Shown piece after piece: positions 23,205 to 35,370 of a stretch of DNA of 64,000 nt. Below the pieces are notes generated by a model. That model had not been told where the DNA came from and searched no databases. It was given only the letters and a program-made list of their open reading frames with translations. The translations under genes and the position numbers were made by a program. The first letter of the stretch is position 1; every line of letters begins with the position of its first letter. Source of the DNA: Numida meleagris. Taxonomy: Eukaryota; Chordata; Aves; Galliformes; Numididae. The stretch covers positions 60,632,433 to 60,696,432 of the forward strand of contig NC_034413.1 of assembly GCF_002078875.1 (NCBI RefSeq), written 5' to 3'.

Positions 23205-23871
23205 GGCATCCTAATTTTCTACTGACACATTGAGTCCATAACACAGCAGCATTGATATATTGTCAGTGCTATGGTTATGTGTTTACCTTTCAAATTACTG
23301 TATTTACAGTAAAATGTGTATGATCTGATTTTAATTATTTTGCCTCAGCCACCTGTTTTACTTGAAAATGATTTGTAACAGATTTGTAACAGCTAGTTAC
23401 TTTATATAAATAGTTATAGGATGGAGAAATTTCTGATATTTATGGAGGCAAGTTTCCTTCCTATCATTTAAATGTTGGATGCTGATCTCACAGCTTTAAC
23501 TTGGAGGGTATAAAAGGGAGAGTGACTAAATGAGGTCTGCTGTGTCAGCTACACTTTTTGTTCAGTTCAGTTTATACCTTCAAGGAAACTGCTGAATAAT
23601 GTGGTCCACTCATGCAGTTACAGTTTACAATTGTTCAACACATTGCTGAATTCCTAATTTCATTGTATTATAGGACTTTATATCCTGAGCCTCAAGATTC
23701 CTGAGGGAACTTGTCTATTCTCTGCCTTTTTTATGTAATTTGAATAGGCCGGTCTTTTTACAGCCTTTTTGTATCTAAATTTAGATAACTGTGGAGACAG
23801 CAAGGAATTTTCTTCATTTAATTCTGTAATGGAAATCAAAAATTTTCTTTGTAGGAGTATAAAAGTAATTT

Positions 23872-23877
23872 AATAAA
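23872..23877 (+). terminator. Distal polyadenylation signal of EAF2
   Basis: Canonical AATAAA followed within 40 bases by TTTTATTGTCTGTTTGTCC, a GT/T-rich downstream element. Confidence 0.75.
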
Positions 23878-23905
23878 GCAATATTTATCATTTTATTGTC
23901 TGTTT

Positions 23906-26900
23906 GTCCTGGTTAAGGATTCCACCTTCTACTTACAGTAGTCATGCAATTGAAAGGGTCATACAATTTTCCTGCTTTCTTTTTCTTTGTAAATAATATG
24001 CAATCCCCACCCAGTATGCGAGACTTGGGCGTTTGTTGCTTTCTCATGTGTTGAGACAACCCTCATGAAGAGCTAGCTCTAAGTTTACAGCAAGGCCAAT
24101 GACAGGTATGTAACAGATTGCATCCAGATGCAATTGCTAAGCCATAGTGTACTAGAGAAGGGAAGGTATTTGCTTAGCTCCCTGCCCCCAAACTATGGCA
24201 CTTGGCTACGATCTACACCAGATAACAGCTTTCTAGTGTTTCAGCTTTCTGAAGATGGTATCGTAAGATGCAAAACATTCTTCTGCTTATTCTAAAAGTA
24301 AAAAAAACCTCAAGTTAATGACCAGGGTTAAACAGATCTTTGAGAAGAAAAGGCTAATGAGCAATTTTAAGATGGGATGCAATGCAAATAAAGACTTTTT
24401 CAAGGGTATTGAGTTCTCTGATGGACCATAACTTGCTACTGGAACTTTAGCAGACTATTTTGTTCTCGGCACCTGCTGCTAGTGAGGTTTGCTATGATAA
24501 GGGGAAGACCTGAGCTGTTACTGCAAATCTGTAATTGTTATAAAGCAGTGTCCTGAAGTGAAGTGTCCTCTTTGGCTTCCCCACATCCCTAATAGTTTGC
24601 ATCAAAGACTTCCTTCAGGCCAATGCTAATATTTTTTTTTTATATACCCTAAATGCATGATTTATGGGCTTGAGTAGCTGTATGGCAGCACTGACTGCGC
24701 TAGGATCTAAATCATGTGTGTTTATATTTCTAAATTATAACCATTCATCCTTTAGAGGAAAACAAACAAAAAAAACCCACTGCAAGTGCAGCCTACCTGT
24801 GTCTGATGTATAATTGGATTCATGTATATACAGGTGCTTAAATATAGCTCTGCAGGTAAAGCAGCTTTCCAAGTTTTTGAGTCTCAGGTCTGTAACTAAG
24901 CCTGTGCTATCTTTAGGTTTCGATCTTTGGGTTAGAAGCTTTCTAGAATGGGAAGAGCCCTTGCTTAGCTTTTGTACATCACTTAGCACAAAGTGGTTAG
25001 AGGCGAGTCAGTCACTCCCCAGTATAAATATGTGACTTAAATGGGTGTATTCTGTCAAATGCACAGTTGTGATAATTCCTGAAACGCTCCCTTTAAATAT
25101 CAGTGCAGGAAATAAGATTCTGGAATAGAGTTCCTATTGAGATAAGGGGAGAAAGATAACAGACCTCAAATGAAGAAAAGGGTGCTATATGCTGGATGCA
25201 GTCCAAATGCATGCAATCTCACACCCCTTCTCTATGTAAGTGTCAGGCACTGGCAAGCAACCTAAAGAGCTTGTCTGGAGCTTTTGTTCTACAGAGGAGA
25301 TTGGCTTGGGTCTCATCTGTGACCTGCTTGGGGCATTTGCTCCTCTGTGCCACGCTTTGCATGCCTTCCTGAGCAGGCAGAGCTACCTGCACCTCTTCCT
25401 TGAGTTTGTTATCAAATGACAGAAGTGAGAAAGTGGTTGCATCTAGAAGCATGAATAAGGGAGGTATTCTAGCAAAAGGAAAACAGATGAGGGCTTTTTT
25501 GGTCCTGGATTTTTTTTTTCTCTAGGCCCTGACTTGAAAATTGTTTTCCTTTCCTTTCAAATCATTTTTATTCCTGTTGTGTTAACTAGCAATGAGTGAA
25601 ATCATTATCTGCAACAGGTTTCTATGACCACTATTCCTACAACCTCTGAGTGCCTCTTTGAGAAGAGTCTTCTGAAATACATATGGTTCCATTTCCTTGC
25701 TTTTGGCAGTTTTGTCTTTACATCCAGAGATACAAAGCATGCATGTGCACACATAACTCTAAATAGTATATATATCTGAAGAATAAGTACAGTTGTTATT
25801 GGTACATAACTAAGCTACTGTTTATGGGATTTGAGGAACATCTGCATATCACTCACACTGATAAATGAAAAATGTCTGCTGAATGCAATGGGAAAGTGAA
25901 ATTGATCAGTCTTATGGCTCCCGCAGCATTAAAGGCTACTGTGGAAACAGCTCACCTGAGCCTTCCTCTCCTCATGGCTCCTGATATGTGCACAGCTTTT
26001 CCAGTAACTACCTCTTCTGGTCACAGTATTCAGCTGTGGTTCAGTTCTGATACAGTGATAATATATACTTGCTAATTGCAGCTATCTTGCCTGACAGCTT
26101 CCAGTTTTCTTAAGATCTCTGTCCTTCTATTGTTTTTCATGAACCCTGCCTTGGGGCAGTGGGACAGGCTAAGGTGATCTCTTTAGGACAGCCTTGACAC
26201 TGCTCTATTCCACAACTAACACTGAGATTGCCACTTACTGGTGGTTTTACATCTATCTGTAATTCTCTCTTGAGATCCTTGCCCACAGTGCTGTAACGTG
26301 CCTTTAGGAAGTTCTCATAAAGATCAGGCTCTGTATAATGTCCATGCAGCTGCATGGTAAGCAATAATCTTGTTTTCTGCATGATCTCTGAAAATTATTT
26401 TGATGTCCAAGCAGGGACTACTCCAGTTAACTCTATCAAAATCTTTAGATCAATGTTGACTGGAGCACAATGAATATTGTTCAATTTAATGTCAAGGCAC
26501 GTGACATAATCAACCTTATTACATAAGTATTTTAGAGGGAAATGGAAGATAATGCTTTTTCAGAATAAATGGCTTGAATAAGTCACTCCTGTGCTAACAG
26601 ACAGTGAATCATTTTGAGAAAGGAGCAACCGTATTTCTAAGAAGAATGATTTGTTGGGTCTTTCATGAGTGGTTTCTGACGAAGAGATCGTCTCAGATAG
26701 TAGTTTGCTTAGGTTCTCAAGATGTGGGGCCGCAGAATCATTGCATCATTTCTGGTCAACACTTTTGATTTTCTTTGCAATTTCTATACAAATATTTCTG
26801 AGAACGTCCTTCTTAAACACAGAGATGAAGATACCTAGGATGGGCAGAAATGAAGTCAAGAGAAGGAATGAGATCGACATGGCTTACAGTGGTTCCAACG

Positions 26901-29900
26901 TTGAATGCTTGCCTATGTGTGAATTCCTCCCCTTGCCATTTTTAGAGGTCATTCAGCTAACTTTGTAAGGACCTGGGGATGGTCTGGCAGGATTTGGGGT
27001 TCAAACCAGCTTTTTGAAGTGATTTAAAATTAAGAGTGAAGAAGAGAGTTTTGAACAAGGGTTTCTGCAATTTCTTAAAATTTACATCCCTGCTTTTTTG
27101 GAGGAGATGGGGGAAATGAGAAAAGGAAGGGAAGATGTACTGAAATGAGGAGAAGTGCAAAATAATCAGTTCTTCCACAGTTTAGACTTCAAACTAGATA
27201 AGGGGGCAGTCATCCATACCCAACCAAGTCTGAAACGTGGAAGGGAGGACAGAAAGATCTATGTCTTCACAAATCTTCAGCTATTATTCTGCCCAGCTAA
27301 ATGAATTTGCAGTAACAATGTCACCTGTTTGCTAACTGGTTAGCAGTTTTGTCCCAAGCGATCTTGGTTCCCCCCTGCATAAGTATAATGCACAGTGACT
27401 TGGGTATTTGCAGGCAGCAGCTCTCTGCTTACCAGCTATCACTGTAATTCACTATCACTATCATTCCTGTGCACAGGAATGGGCTGAATTGGGGGAAAGC
27501 CCTGAAAGAATGTTACTGTGACTTTTACTTCGCAGTTTGCATGTTCTGGTGTTGGAGAAAAGCTCCTGAATGTCAGAATCAGCGCTCGGAGTTTGTGTCA
27601 GCAGGAAGAACTATTCAGCTCCTAAGAAGGTATGCCAACTTTATACAGGATTTTCGTAAGAAACTATGCTACATCTGCTGTAGTGAAGGGTCTGGCCTGC
27701 TGGGAACAGCAAAGACTTGGGTTGTAGTCGTTTCTGTGGTTTTATGAATCCATAGAAGAAATTAGTGTGTTCTCAGATTTTTCCTTCTCTGAAAAGCAAA
27801 TCCTTCTGCTATGGTAAAGAAGGAATGGAGGTAGAGGCGAAGATGAAGGAGCCTTTCATTCAACAGAGAAGGCTTTGTTGCTGTACAACACATATCTGGT
27901 GAGTTAGCCACGGAGACCTCTCCTGACTTGCTTTAAACAGGGGCCCTTGTTACAGAACCTGTTTTCCATCTCTCATCTTCCATATGCTATCTTTTCTGTT
28001 CAGCTTGGTTTGTCTCCTGAAAATTCATACCTGCCTTGTTCTCATAAGTGTGCATACACACAACAGGGGATTATTGTCTCCCTATGGGAGATGAGGTCTT
28101 CTCCATGCTGTTGTTTAAAGTTTAAAAAGCAGAGTGTCTTAAAAAGGTAATTAAGATCCAGCAACAACATAAACTGTTCTTTAATCTCTTTAGTTTCACT
28201 TCTACATGCTGTGTATCTTGTTCTACCAGTTTCCATGCTCTTGCAAAACAGTTGCACAATGGTTTCCTCTTTGCAACCAGCAGAATTAAGCTTGAGCTCA
28301 CCTCCTTGGACGTACCTTTTCTGAGATCCTTGAATCCTTGATGTATTGAGTTTCCAGTAAACTCTGCAGCCTCCCCCCCCCCCCCCCCATTTTCCTGCAC
28401 CTTTTAATTGCCACAGCTTTTGCAGTAAATACTCATGGACATCCTCATACACAGTTCTCATAGAGATGCAGGAGATGTTGCAGCCTGAAATGCCAAATCA
28501 CCTTTTAACTGATTTCCTTGTTACACCTGACTTGCTACACGCTGACAATGCATGAAAAAACAGCTTTTACCAGAGGTTTGATCCAAATATTCACATTAAT
28601 GTTATAAAATCCATCACTGCCCAATGTTCATTAACGCTAAGGCCATTTTAAAGGCCAGTGTCTGACTGAGATTTCCCCTTCAAATTAAGAGTTTTTGTGC
28701 CAGCTTGTGGTTCTGCTGGAATAATGAGAGAATAGAGACAGGTGATTCACTTACTAGACTGTAGACTGTGACACAGGCAAAGCCAGGCTGGGTATCACGT
28801 TGCTTCACAGTAACACCGACACCTCTACACATGGATACACCTACCCCCATGGCAAAAAGCTGTTCTGAGTAGTTCTCATCAGAACAATGGATAGGCACAA
28901 GAGCAGCACTGCACAAGGTGACGCATGTCAGAGCATTAGGGTCAGACTAACTACAAATGATCTGGGAATTAGCAGTCCTAAAGCAACTCTTCTGGAAAGG
29001 TTTGTATGCTTGTGGTCCTCTCCCATCACAGGGTGGAACAACTCCCACTTCTGTTCTGCATGATAACCCCCCCTTTTTCTTTTTTCCCCCTTTTTGCCGT
29101 GTGCAAAAATTACCAATGGAAACAGTTAACATTTCATAAATACTTTTTTTTTCTAAATAAGTAATGGTCATAAGAAAAATGTTTATCAAACATGACCTGA
29201 ATGTAGGTGGGGAAAACTTCATGTAAACTAACAGCTACATGCTTTCCTCACATGCTTGAGCTACTTTCCCCCTTACAAATACAGCCAGACTTTGCTTAGT
29301 AACCTTCACCCAGATACGGTATTTCTCAAGGATACTGATGATCAGTGGCTGTGGCTATGTTTAGCTGAGGATGCAAGACCGTTAATCTATTTAAGAAGTT
29401 CTTGCTGCAATGAGTGTATTTTAGAAAGTACCATCTGGAAGGAGTGTACAGAGCTTAGTGGGGACTTTTTATCCCTGTTAATTTGTAAAACAAAATGACT
29501 GCTAAAAGCTGAGAACCCATCCTTGCTACTGTACTTTCCATTTGACTCCCTCCTGGTGATGAAACAACAGCTACTCACAGGTGATAATTGAAGTCCCCAA
29601 GAGAGAAACTTGTTAACGTTTTAATAATGTCTTAGCTGTATTTATAATACTGTAGAGAGACTCTGAGCTGAGTGAGCCAAAGAAGCTACTGTGTTACATC
29701 AGAGCCTTTGATCCAAATGACCTCTGTTCTGGAAACTAGAAGTGCTTATGCTGCATAAATCTCTCTAAATCTAACAAAAATACACGTGAGGTTGTCTGTG
29801 CTATGCTGCAGAACAGTCATGGTTGGGTAACTTCAGCTGCTGTTAAATGGGATCATCTCTGCAAAAGGAGGCTGGCAATCAGTCCATCAGATGTGTTTGC

Positions 29901-30317
29901 TGGTGCTGGTGATCTTATGCTTCCTGGAACCTGAAGAGCAACCCCCATACAGGTATGCTTGTTGTTGGAAGTGCAGAGACGCAGACGTTTCCCTGCTGCT
30001 ACAGCAGCTTGTGAACTTTCCCGGTCTTATCATCAGCTCACACCACACAGAGACCTCCTGTAGGGTATAGATGCTCAGCTGCCAGAGCCTTCCTCACAGC
30101 TGGGTTTTCTTCACCTTGTACTTCTTTGACAAGGAGGAGGGGCAGTACCAATGGTAAATTTGTTTTCCAAGCTAAATGAAAACTGTAATTTCAAGTGTGC
30201 TTGCCTCGGCACCTCTCACAGCTTTCCAGTTTACAGGGATAGTGGCAGAGTGCTCGGTGGGAAGGAAATATTTGGTCATCCCACAATAAGGTGAGGTGAC
30301 TGCACAAGGCTGAATAA
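23906..30317. other. Intergenic, no gene recognised
   Basis: AT-rich single-copy-looking sequence after EAF2. Open frames are short, show no family motifs and none has convincing splice context. A poly-C run (28373-28388) is the only notable simple repeat. I see no RNA gene. Confidence 0.5.
28373..28388 (+). repeat. Poly-C tract (16 bases)
   Basis: Uninterrupted run of 16 C, GC-rich against its surroundings. Length is likely to vary between individuals and sequencing reads. Confidence 0.9.
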
Positions 30318-30452
30318 TTGTGTTCAAGAAACATTTAGATACAGTGTTGAGAGACATGGTTTAGTGGGGTTATTGGTGGTAGGTGGATGGTTGGACTGGA
30401 TGATCTTGTAGGTCTTTTCCAACCTACCTAATTCTATGATTCTATGATTCTA
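30318..30452 (+). mobile_element. CR1 LINE 3' end, sense, well preserved
   Basis: TTCAAGAAACATTTAGATAC, GTGGATGGTTGGACTGGATG, CTTGTAGGTCTTTTCCAACC and the terminal repeats ATTCTATGATTCTATGATTC are textbook for an avian CR1 3' end. About 135 bases, strongly 5'-truncated. Confidence 0.93.
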
Positions 30453-31069
30453 ATTGCTCAGCAGTAGGAATCCTTGCTGCCTGACCCTGCTCATGTGACA
30501 GAAACACACAGTGTAACACCCTGTGCTGCTACAACCCTCCCAGACTGGAATATACCACTGTTCCAGTGAATTAGGCCACCTCGTTTCACAGGCTTCTCCC
30601 CCACCTTAAGCTCCTAAGGGAGGTGAATGCTGCACAAATCATGGACATTGCCCATGGTTTCTTTCAACACCTTTCCTCTTGTGCTCCATTCTCAGCCATG
30701 TGCAGCACTGGAACTTAAACACATATAGCTTCAAACTCAGGGAGTCTGGACAATCCCTAGCTGTTCCTGACTTGAAACACCAACCACCTAAGGAAGCAGC
30801 TGCTGCAGGCAGAGCACAGAGATGCCCCGAAATAACAGCGAGTTCCTCACTATGGGCAGCAGAAGTAGCACATACTTTCCTCTTGTCTTTTCATGGGAGA
30901 GAGTATTTAGGTTTGTGTTAATTATATGGGGAGGTGATAATATACCCAGAGACCTCCTTAGCCCGGCTGCATGGGGCAGAGCACTGAAATTCCTTTCATT
31001 CACCTTTGCGTTGAAGAGTTGCCATCTTACTGCCAGAACAATCTTCACTGGCCAAAGGATCAACGCTAC

Positions 31070-31412
31070 CCCGAAGCTGGAAGTGATCTCAAAGACCACC
31101 TAGTTCCAACCCTCTACCATGGGCAAGGTCACCTTCCTCTAGACATGGCTGCCCAAAGCTCCACCCAATTTGGCCTTGAATATCTCCAGGGATGGGCAGT
31201 CACAGCTTCTCTGGGCAACCTGTGCCAATGCTTCATCCCCCTTATGGTGAATAATTTATTCCTTTCATCTACTCTAAATCTCCCCTTTCACTTTAAACCC
31301 ACTGCTTCCTGTCCTGTGACCACACTGCCTGATAAACGTCCCTCTCCATCTTTCTCACAGGCCTTCCTTAGGTACTGGAAAGCCACTATACAGTCTCCCT
31401 GACACCTTCTGG
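31070..31412 (-). mobile_element. CR1 LINE fragment, antisense
   Basis: The complement of the CR1 3' region: CTAGTTCCAACCCTCTACCA, GAATATCTCCAGGGATGGGC, CAGCTTCTCTGGGCAACCTG, TCTAAATCTCCCCTTTCACT, then TTAGGTACTGGAAAGCC. The very 3' tail is absent or diverged. Confidence 0.85.
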
Positions 31413-34400
31413 TCCATTTGATGCAATAGTATTTTAAACCATTGCCGTGCCCCTTCTGACAAAAAAGGAATAAAGCCTTGTGTTTCTGAAGGTGCCACTT
31501 TCAAAACATAAAGAAAGAGCATCTCAGAAGAGAGCCAAGCTGGGGGAGTCATAGTGGGTAGTCCTTTTCCCTTAAGGCCTGAGTTAGTCACACATCCGAG
31601 CTCACAGTCCTGTCAGGGCATAAACTACCCAGCTGCGTGGTCCTCCAGCATTACCAGTTCAGGAGGAAAGAGAAAACACAAAATGCAAACGTTTGAGTCA
31701 CAAACCAAGGGTGGGTGAGCGGGATTAGGCGAGGCTGTGCTGACTAACCCACCCCAGCAGCAGGCAAATATTGCTCCTATTTTGTCCTGAAGCAAATGAG
31801 CCTGGCTGTGCTGAAGCTCCAGGTGGTGTTGAAACAGGCTACTGGTGCAGAAATGTCTGAACTCTGATCCTGGGCCACTCTGCCTAAATGGTGTATCTGG
31901 CCTGAGTTGACAGGGAGTCATCACAAAATCAGCCCATCTACAATACAAAGCAAAGCTGGGATATATTGTTGCTACTGTTATATCTGGCATAGATGAACTG
32001 AATCTTTTCAGGCGGAGACAATTTATCTCTGGCACAAAATGATTAATTAGAAGCTGTTTCAAATAGTGTCTTTGTATTGATAAGGTGTGTCCTGATGAAT
32101 TTGTCAAAGGCACCATTTCATCGTATTTTGTAATCCGATTTGTAAAGCTGTAACTAGAGTTAATGATATCTCTAGAGATTAGCAGAGAGAGATTTTTCCG
32201 ACTAGAAGCTTGGTCCCACTTTCAGCATTTCTAGATCTTAAACAACAAAACAACTGTAAGTTAGAACACTGTTTTCTCAAATGTCTTCGGAGGCTTTCCA
32301 GATATGATACAATCAAGAATTTAATAGCGAGGCCATGTATAGATAGCACAGGGTTTGTCTCCAGCCATAATTCTGCTTACCCCAGACTACAGCGTGATGG
32401 CCATTTGTTAGTTACAACAAGGACAAAGTAACTCTTCAGAGATGCAAGCTTAAGGCTGTCAGGATCTCTTTAGCAGTAAAACAGCTTACCTGTTCAGTCA
32501 CACTGGCAAACAAGCATGAATATGAAAGCGTGGCTTCTTATCACCTGCAACATGTGTGAGTGGGGCCTGAGACCTGGCTGCTTTGAATTCCCAGAAATTA
32601 GCTGATAATGTGCTAGCTGTGTTAAGATAAAACCATGTGCTTGCAAGGCCTGCTGTTAACTCTCTTTTGTGTGCATGCTGAGATACAGACAGCTCTGAAG
32701 AAAGAGCATTTGGTGCAGTAGATTCTGGTCTTGACTTCAAAAGAATGAACAAAACTGTTACGCAGTAATTGTTCGGCAAAGGCCAGTTGTTTAGTGCAAA
32801 GGAGAAATGGCTGATAATTTTTCATTTTTTTCCATTTACAATGGCTTTAAATGCCTCAGGGTAATAACATGAATTGTAAATTCTGACCATTATTTAAATT
32901 AATTGCAAAATTCTAACTCACCTCAAAGTGACCAAAATGAGAACTTGAATGTACAAATATCCCAGTGGCATTCTTCAGGGCACTGAAGAGTCATTTCTAC
33001 ATGCACAGAGATGTATGCAGTCCCCTTTCCCAGCTTATTCCTCATGAGTAGTGTGGTTTGGTTGCTCTTCCTGCACTTCACTTTGGCACAATTGCCAACA
33101 GGACAGTACCTCACTGACAAGGTCACTGTTTCTGCTGGCTGTGTTACCACACTCAGCTCTCGACTTCCCATACCCTGCAGAACAGATGGACCTCACTGAG
33201 CCTCAGTATAACAGGCATTTTGTTTTGTTTAAGCTGAAATTACAAGTCACTCCATCTAGTGAAAATATTTGCACTTCATGTGCTTGCAGGCTTCCAGAAG
33301 CCTAAACTTGGCATCCCAACAAGTTCAACCAATTTGATCCAGTTGAACAGTTTGTATCCTCTCTGGGCAAACCTTTTTCCTGCAGATACACACTTTTTCC
33401 CAAGAGTTTGTCTTTCCCCAGAGAGCCAGATTTGAATGCTGGTGAAGCACATACAGAACTTTTGTGCATCTTTAAAACAGGCACTGGGAATTGGTGTACG
33501 TGACAGAAGATGGTGCTGCATTCAAGAATGTTTTGATTCCCCAGACTCTTGCTCAAAGGAAATCTGAAGCAAATTGGTTTGGGGTGCATCCCTACAATAT
33601 TCTAGTCAAGATGTACTAGTCTAACATCTGTTATTTTCGCATGCTGCATGTTTTTTCACTTGTGCAACCCCAGTTTGGCAATTGCCAAGGAAGGCAGACA
33701 GTTTTTTTCCATGACCCTGGACTGAGAGTGGAAAGGCTTGAGATATGAACCAGCACCATGAGAGCTGCTTTTGGTATCGATTAGGACTGACGGAGCTCAG
33801 AGGGCTTTCCAAGTTTATTCCACAGAGCAGTCCAGACCATGACCTTTTACTAATGGATTTCTTAATGTTTGCCTAGGAAAGAAGGTGCTGTCATTTCCTT
33901 TAATCAGGATGCTGGCTACTAGGCATACAGGAGTTGAAGTATGTTACTAGTAAGGATTAAAAAAAGAGAGAGAGAGAAGAGAAGAGAAGAAAGAGAAATA
34001 AGAGTGGAGCTTTTTTGAGTGGAGTGAATGGAGCTCCCAGACATGGCATTTCTCCTGAGGGAGCTCTGACAATAGTTGTACAAACAGCCAGAAGGCAGCT
34101 GCATAAGCCCTGTGTTCGGTGGGCTCTGTTCCCTGTAGGGTCCCACACCGCCATGCCTGTGAGCTTTACTATTCTTCTCCTCAGCTTCTACTCAAGGAAC
34201 TTCCCCTGCTTTGCTCCTCCTGCAGGGATAAGGCCTTGCAGTTAGGCCGGGTGCCAGATGGAGCAGTTGCCCAGCTTTGTTGTCTTTGAAGAATGCTGGT
34301 GTTTAGGATCTCTTCTCTGATTCCCCTTTGTAGAAGCGCTTTCAGTATTTCAGGTGTACTTGTGATGCTGCTGAAAAACCAGGTTTTGCTGTTGATTTCT

Positions 34401-35069
34401 ATGCATACCTCTCTGCATGGGAGATAGAGATAACAGCTGCTGAAGGGAACCATCTCCTTCCCTCACCTACACCAGAGACTGCCATGAGTCCCATGGATCT
34501 CCCTCCCAAGAGCAGCTGTGAAAGAAAAACATTTCTGAAGAATCAGTCATGTAGAAAAAAACTTTCATGCTGCATTTCTATTGTTTCTGAGTAGATGTCT
34601 TCTCCTCTGTTTCCTGAGGTCTGTTGCAAGTGCCTAATCCCAGCTGTCAAGCTAAGCTTTCCTTGACAGAGTTCCTGTCACAGCCTGAAAGCACCGGCTG
34701 GTTTCGGCTAACCAGGAATCCCACTTTGCACTGTTTCTGTTTGGCAATCAGTCAGTGGCAATTTCAAGGTGGTGAGGACTGAGGGAAGCTCCATGGAGAG
34801 GTGGTTGCTCCTTTGCAGCCAGATACAAAGATAAATTCGCCCGGTCCCAGGTCCTGCCCTCAGCATTTGCAGGCTGTATTAATGCAGCTTCCCTCAACCA
34901 CTCCATCTGCTGCCAGAAAACTCGTTCCATAGCTGGCAAACATCCTCATCTCTTCGGGCCATGGTTTAACCCTGCCAGCTAAAGGCTGTCATAACAGCTG
35001 GCGGGGGCTGAGGGAGCGCTCCCCAAGTGCCAACCAGCACGGTTTTATGTAAAATTAAAAGGAGAAGCA
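31413..35069. other. Intergenic, no gene recognised
   Basis: A 163-codon minus-strand open frame (31625-32116) and other shorter frames have no recognisable motifs and are expected by chance. A GA-rich simple repeat lies at 33961-33997. Confidence 0.45.
33961..33997 (+). repeat. GA-rich simple repeat
   Basis: Imperfect (GA)n / GAAGA purine run beginning AAAAAGAGAGAGAGAGAAGA; a short microsatellite. Confidence 0.85.
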
Positions 35070-35370
35070 TGGCTCCTGTTACCCCGCGGGCACGGCGAGG
35101 AGCTGTTTTATTTAAACGCTGCCCCGGGGAGAAGGAGGTTTCCTCCGTCGTGTTTTACCTCAGTGCCCCGCAGGTGCCCCCTCCGCGCCGTGGCGGGCGG
35201 CCATGGCTGAGGGCGGCGATGGCTGAGGGCCCGGCGCCATCTTCTGGGCTGTGCGGAGGGGCAGAACGCGGTGCTGGGGAGCGACCAACACTTGCCGAGG
35301 GGAGCTCCGGGCGCAGCCTGGGAACACCCGCCCTAGGACTGTGTGGGAGAAGTATGGGTCTGGGGAGAGC
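35070..35370 (+). promoter_or_regulatory. Small CpG-rich patch, possible promoter of an unknown transcript
   Basis: The only CpG-dense segment in the right-hand 40 kb. It has a TATA-like TTTATTTAAA (about 35107-35116), and GGCGCCATCTT (35233-35243), the complement of the YY1 core AAGATGGCG common just downstream of vertebrate start sites. Two ATGs follow: 35203 opens a seven-codon ORF (MAEGGDG) and 35219 opens an overlapping 111-codon frame without known motifs. This suggests a promoter for a long non-coding or unannotated RNA, or an alternative upstream promoter of the next plus-strand gene. Direction is inferred from the TATA-to-ATG order. Confidence 0.45.

Larger units (their letters stand above)
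23084..23905 (+). other. EAF2: EAF2 3' UTR
   Basis: AT-rich sequence following the EAF2 stop codon. It contains two AATAAA signals, at 23199-23204 and 23872-23877. The second is followed by a T/GT-rich stretch typical of a cleavage region, so the distal end is probably near 23,900. Short and long isoforms are expected by inference. Confidence 0.75.

Noticed and set aside
26137..26382. 81-codon minus-strand frame with a protein-like composition
   Set aside because: Looked like a possible exon, but I recognise no family and saw no convincing acceptor/donor pair.
31625..32116. 163-codon minus-strand open frame
   Set aside because: No recognisable domain and no splice context. A few frames of this length are expected by chance in 64 kb on six frames.
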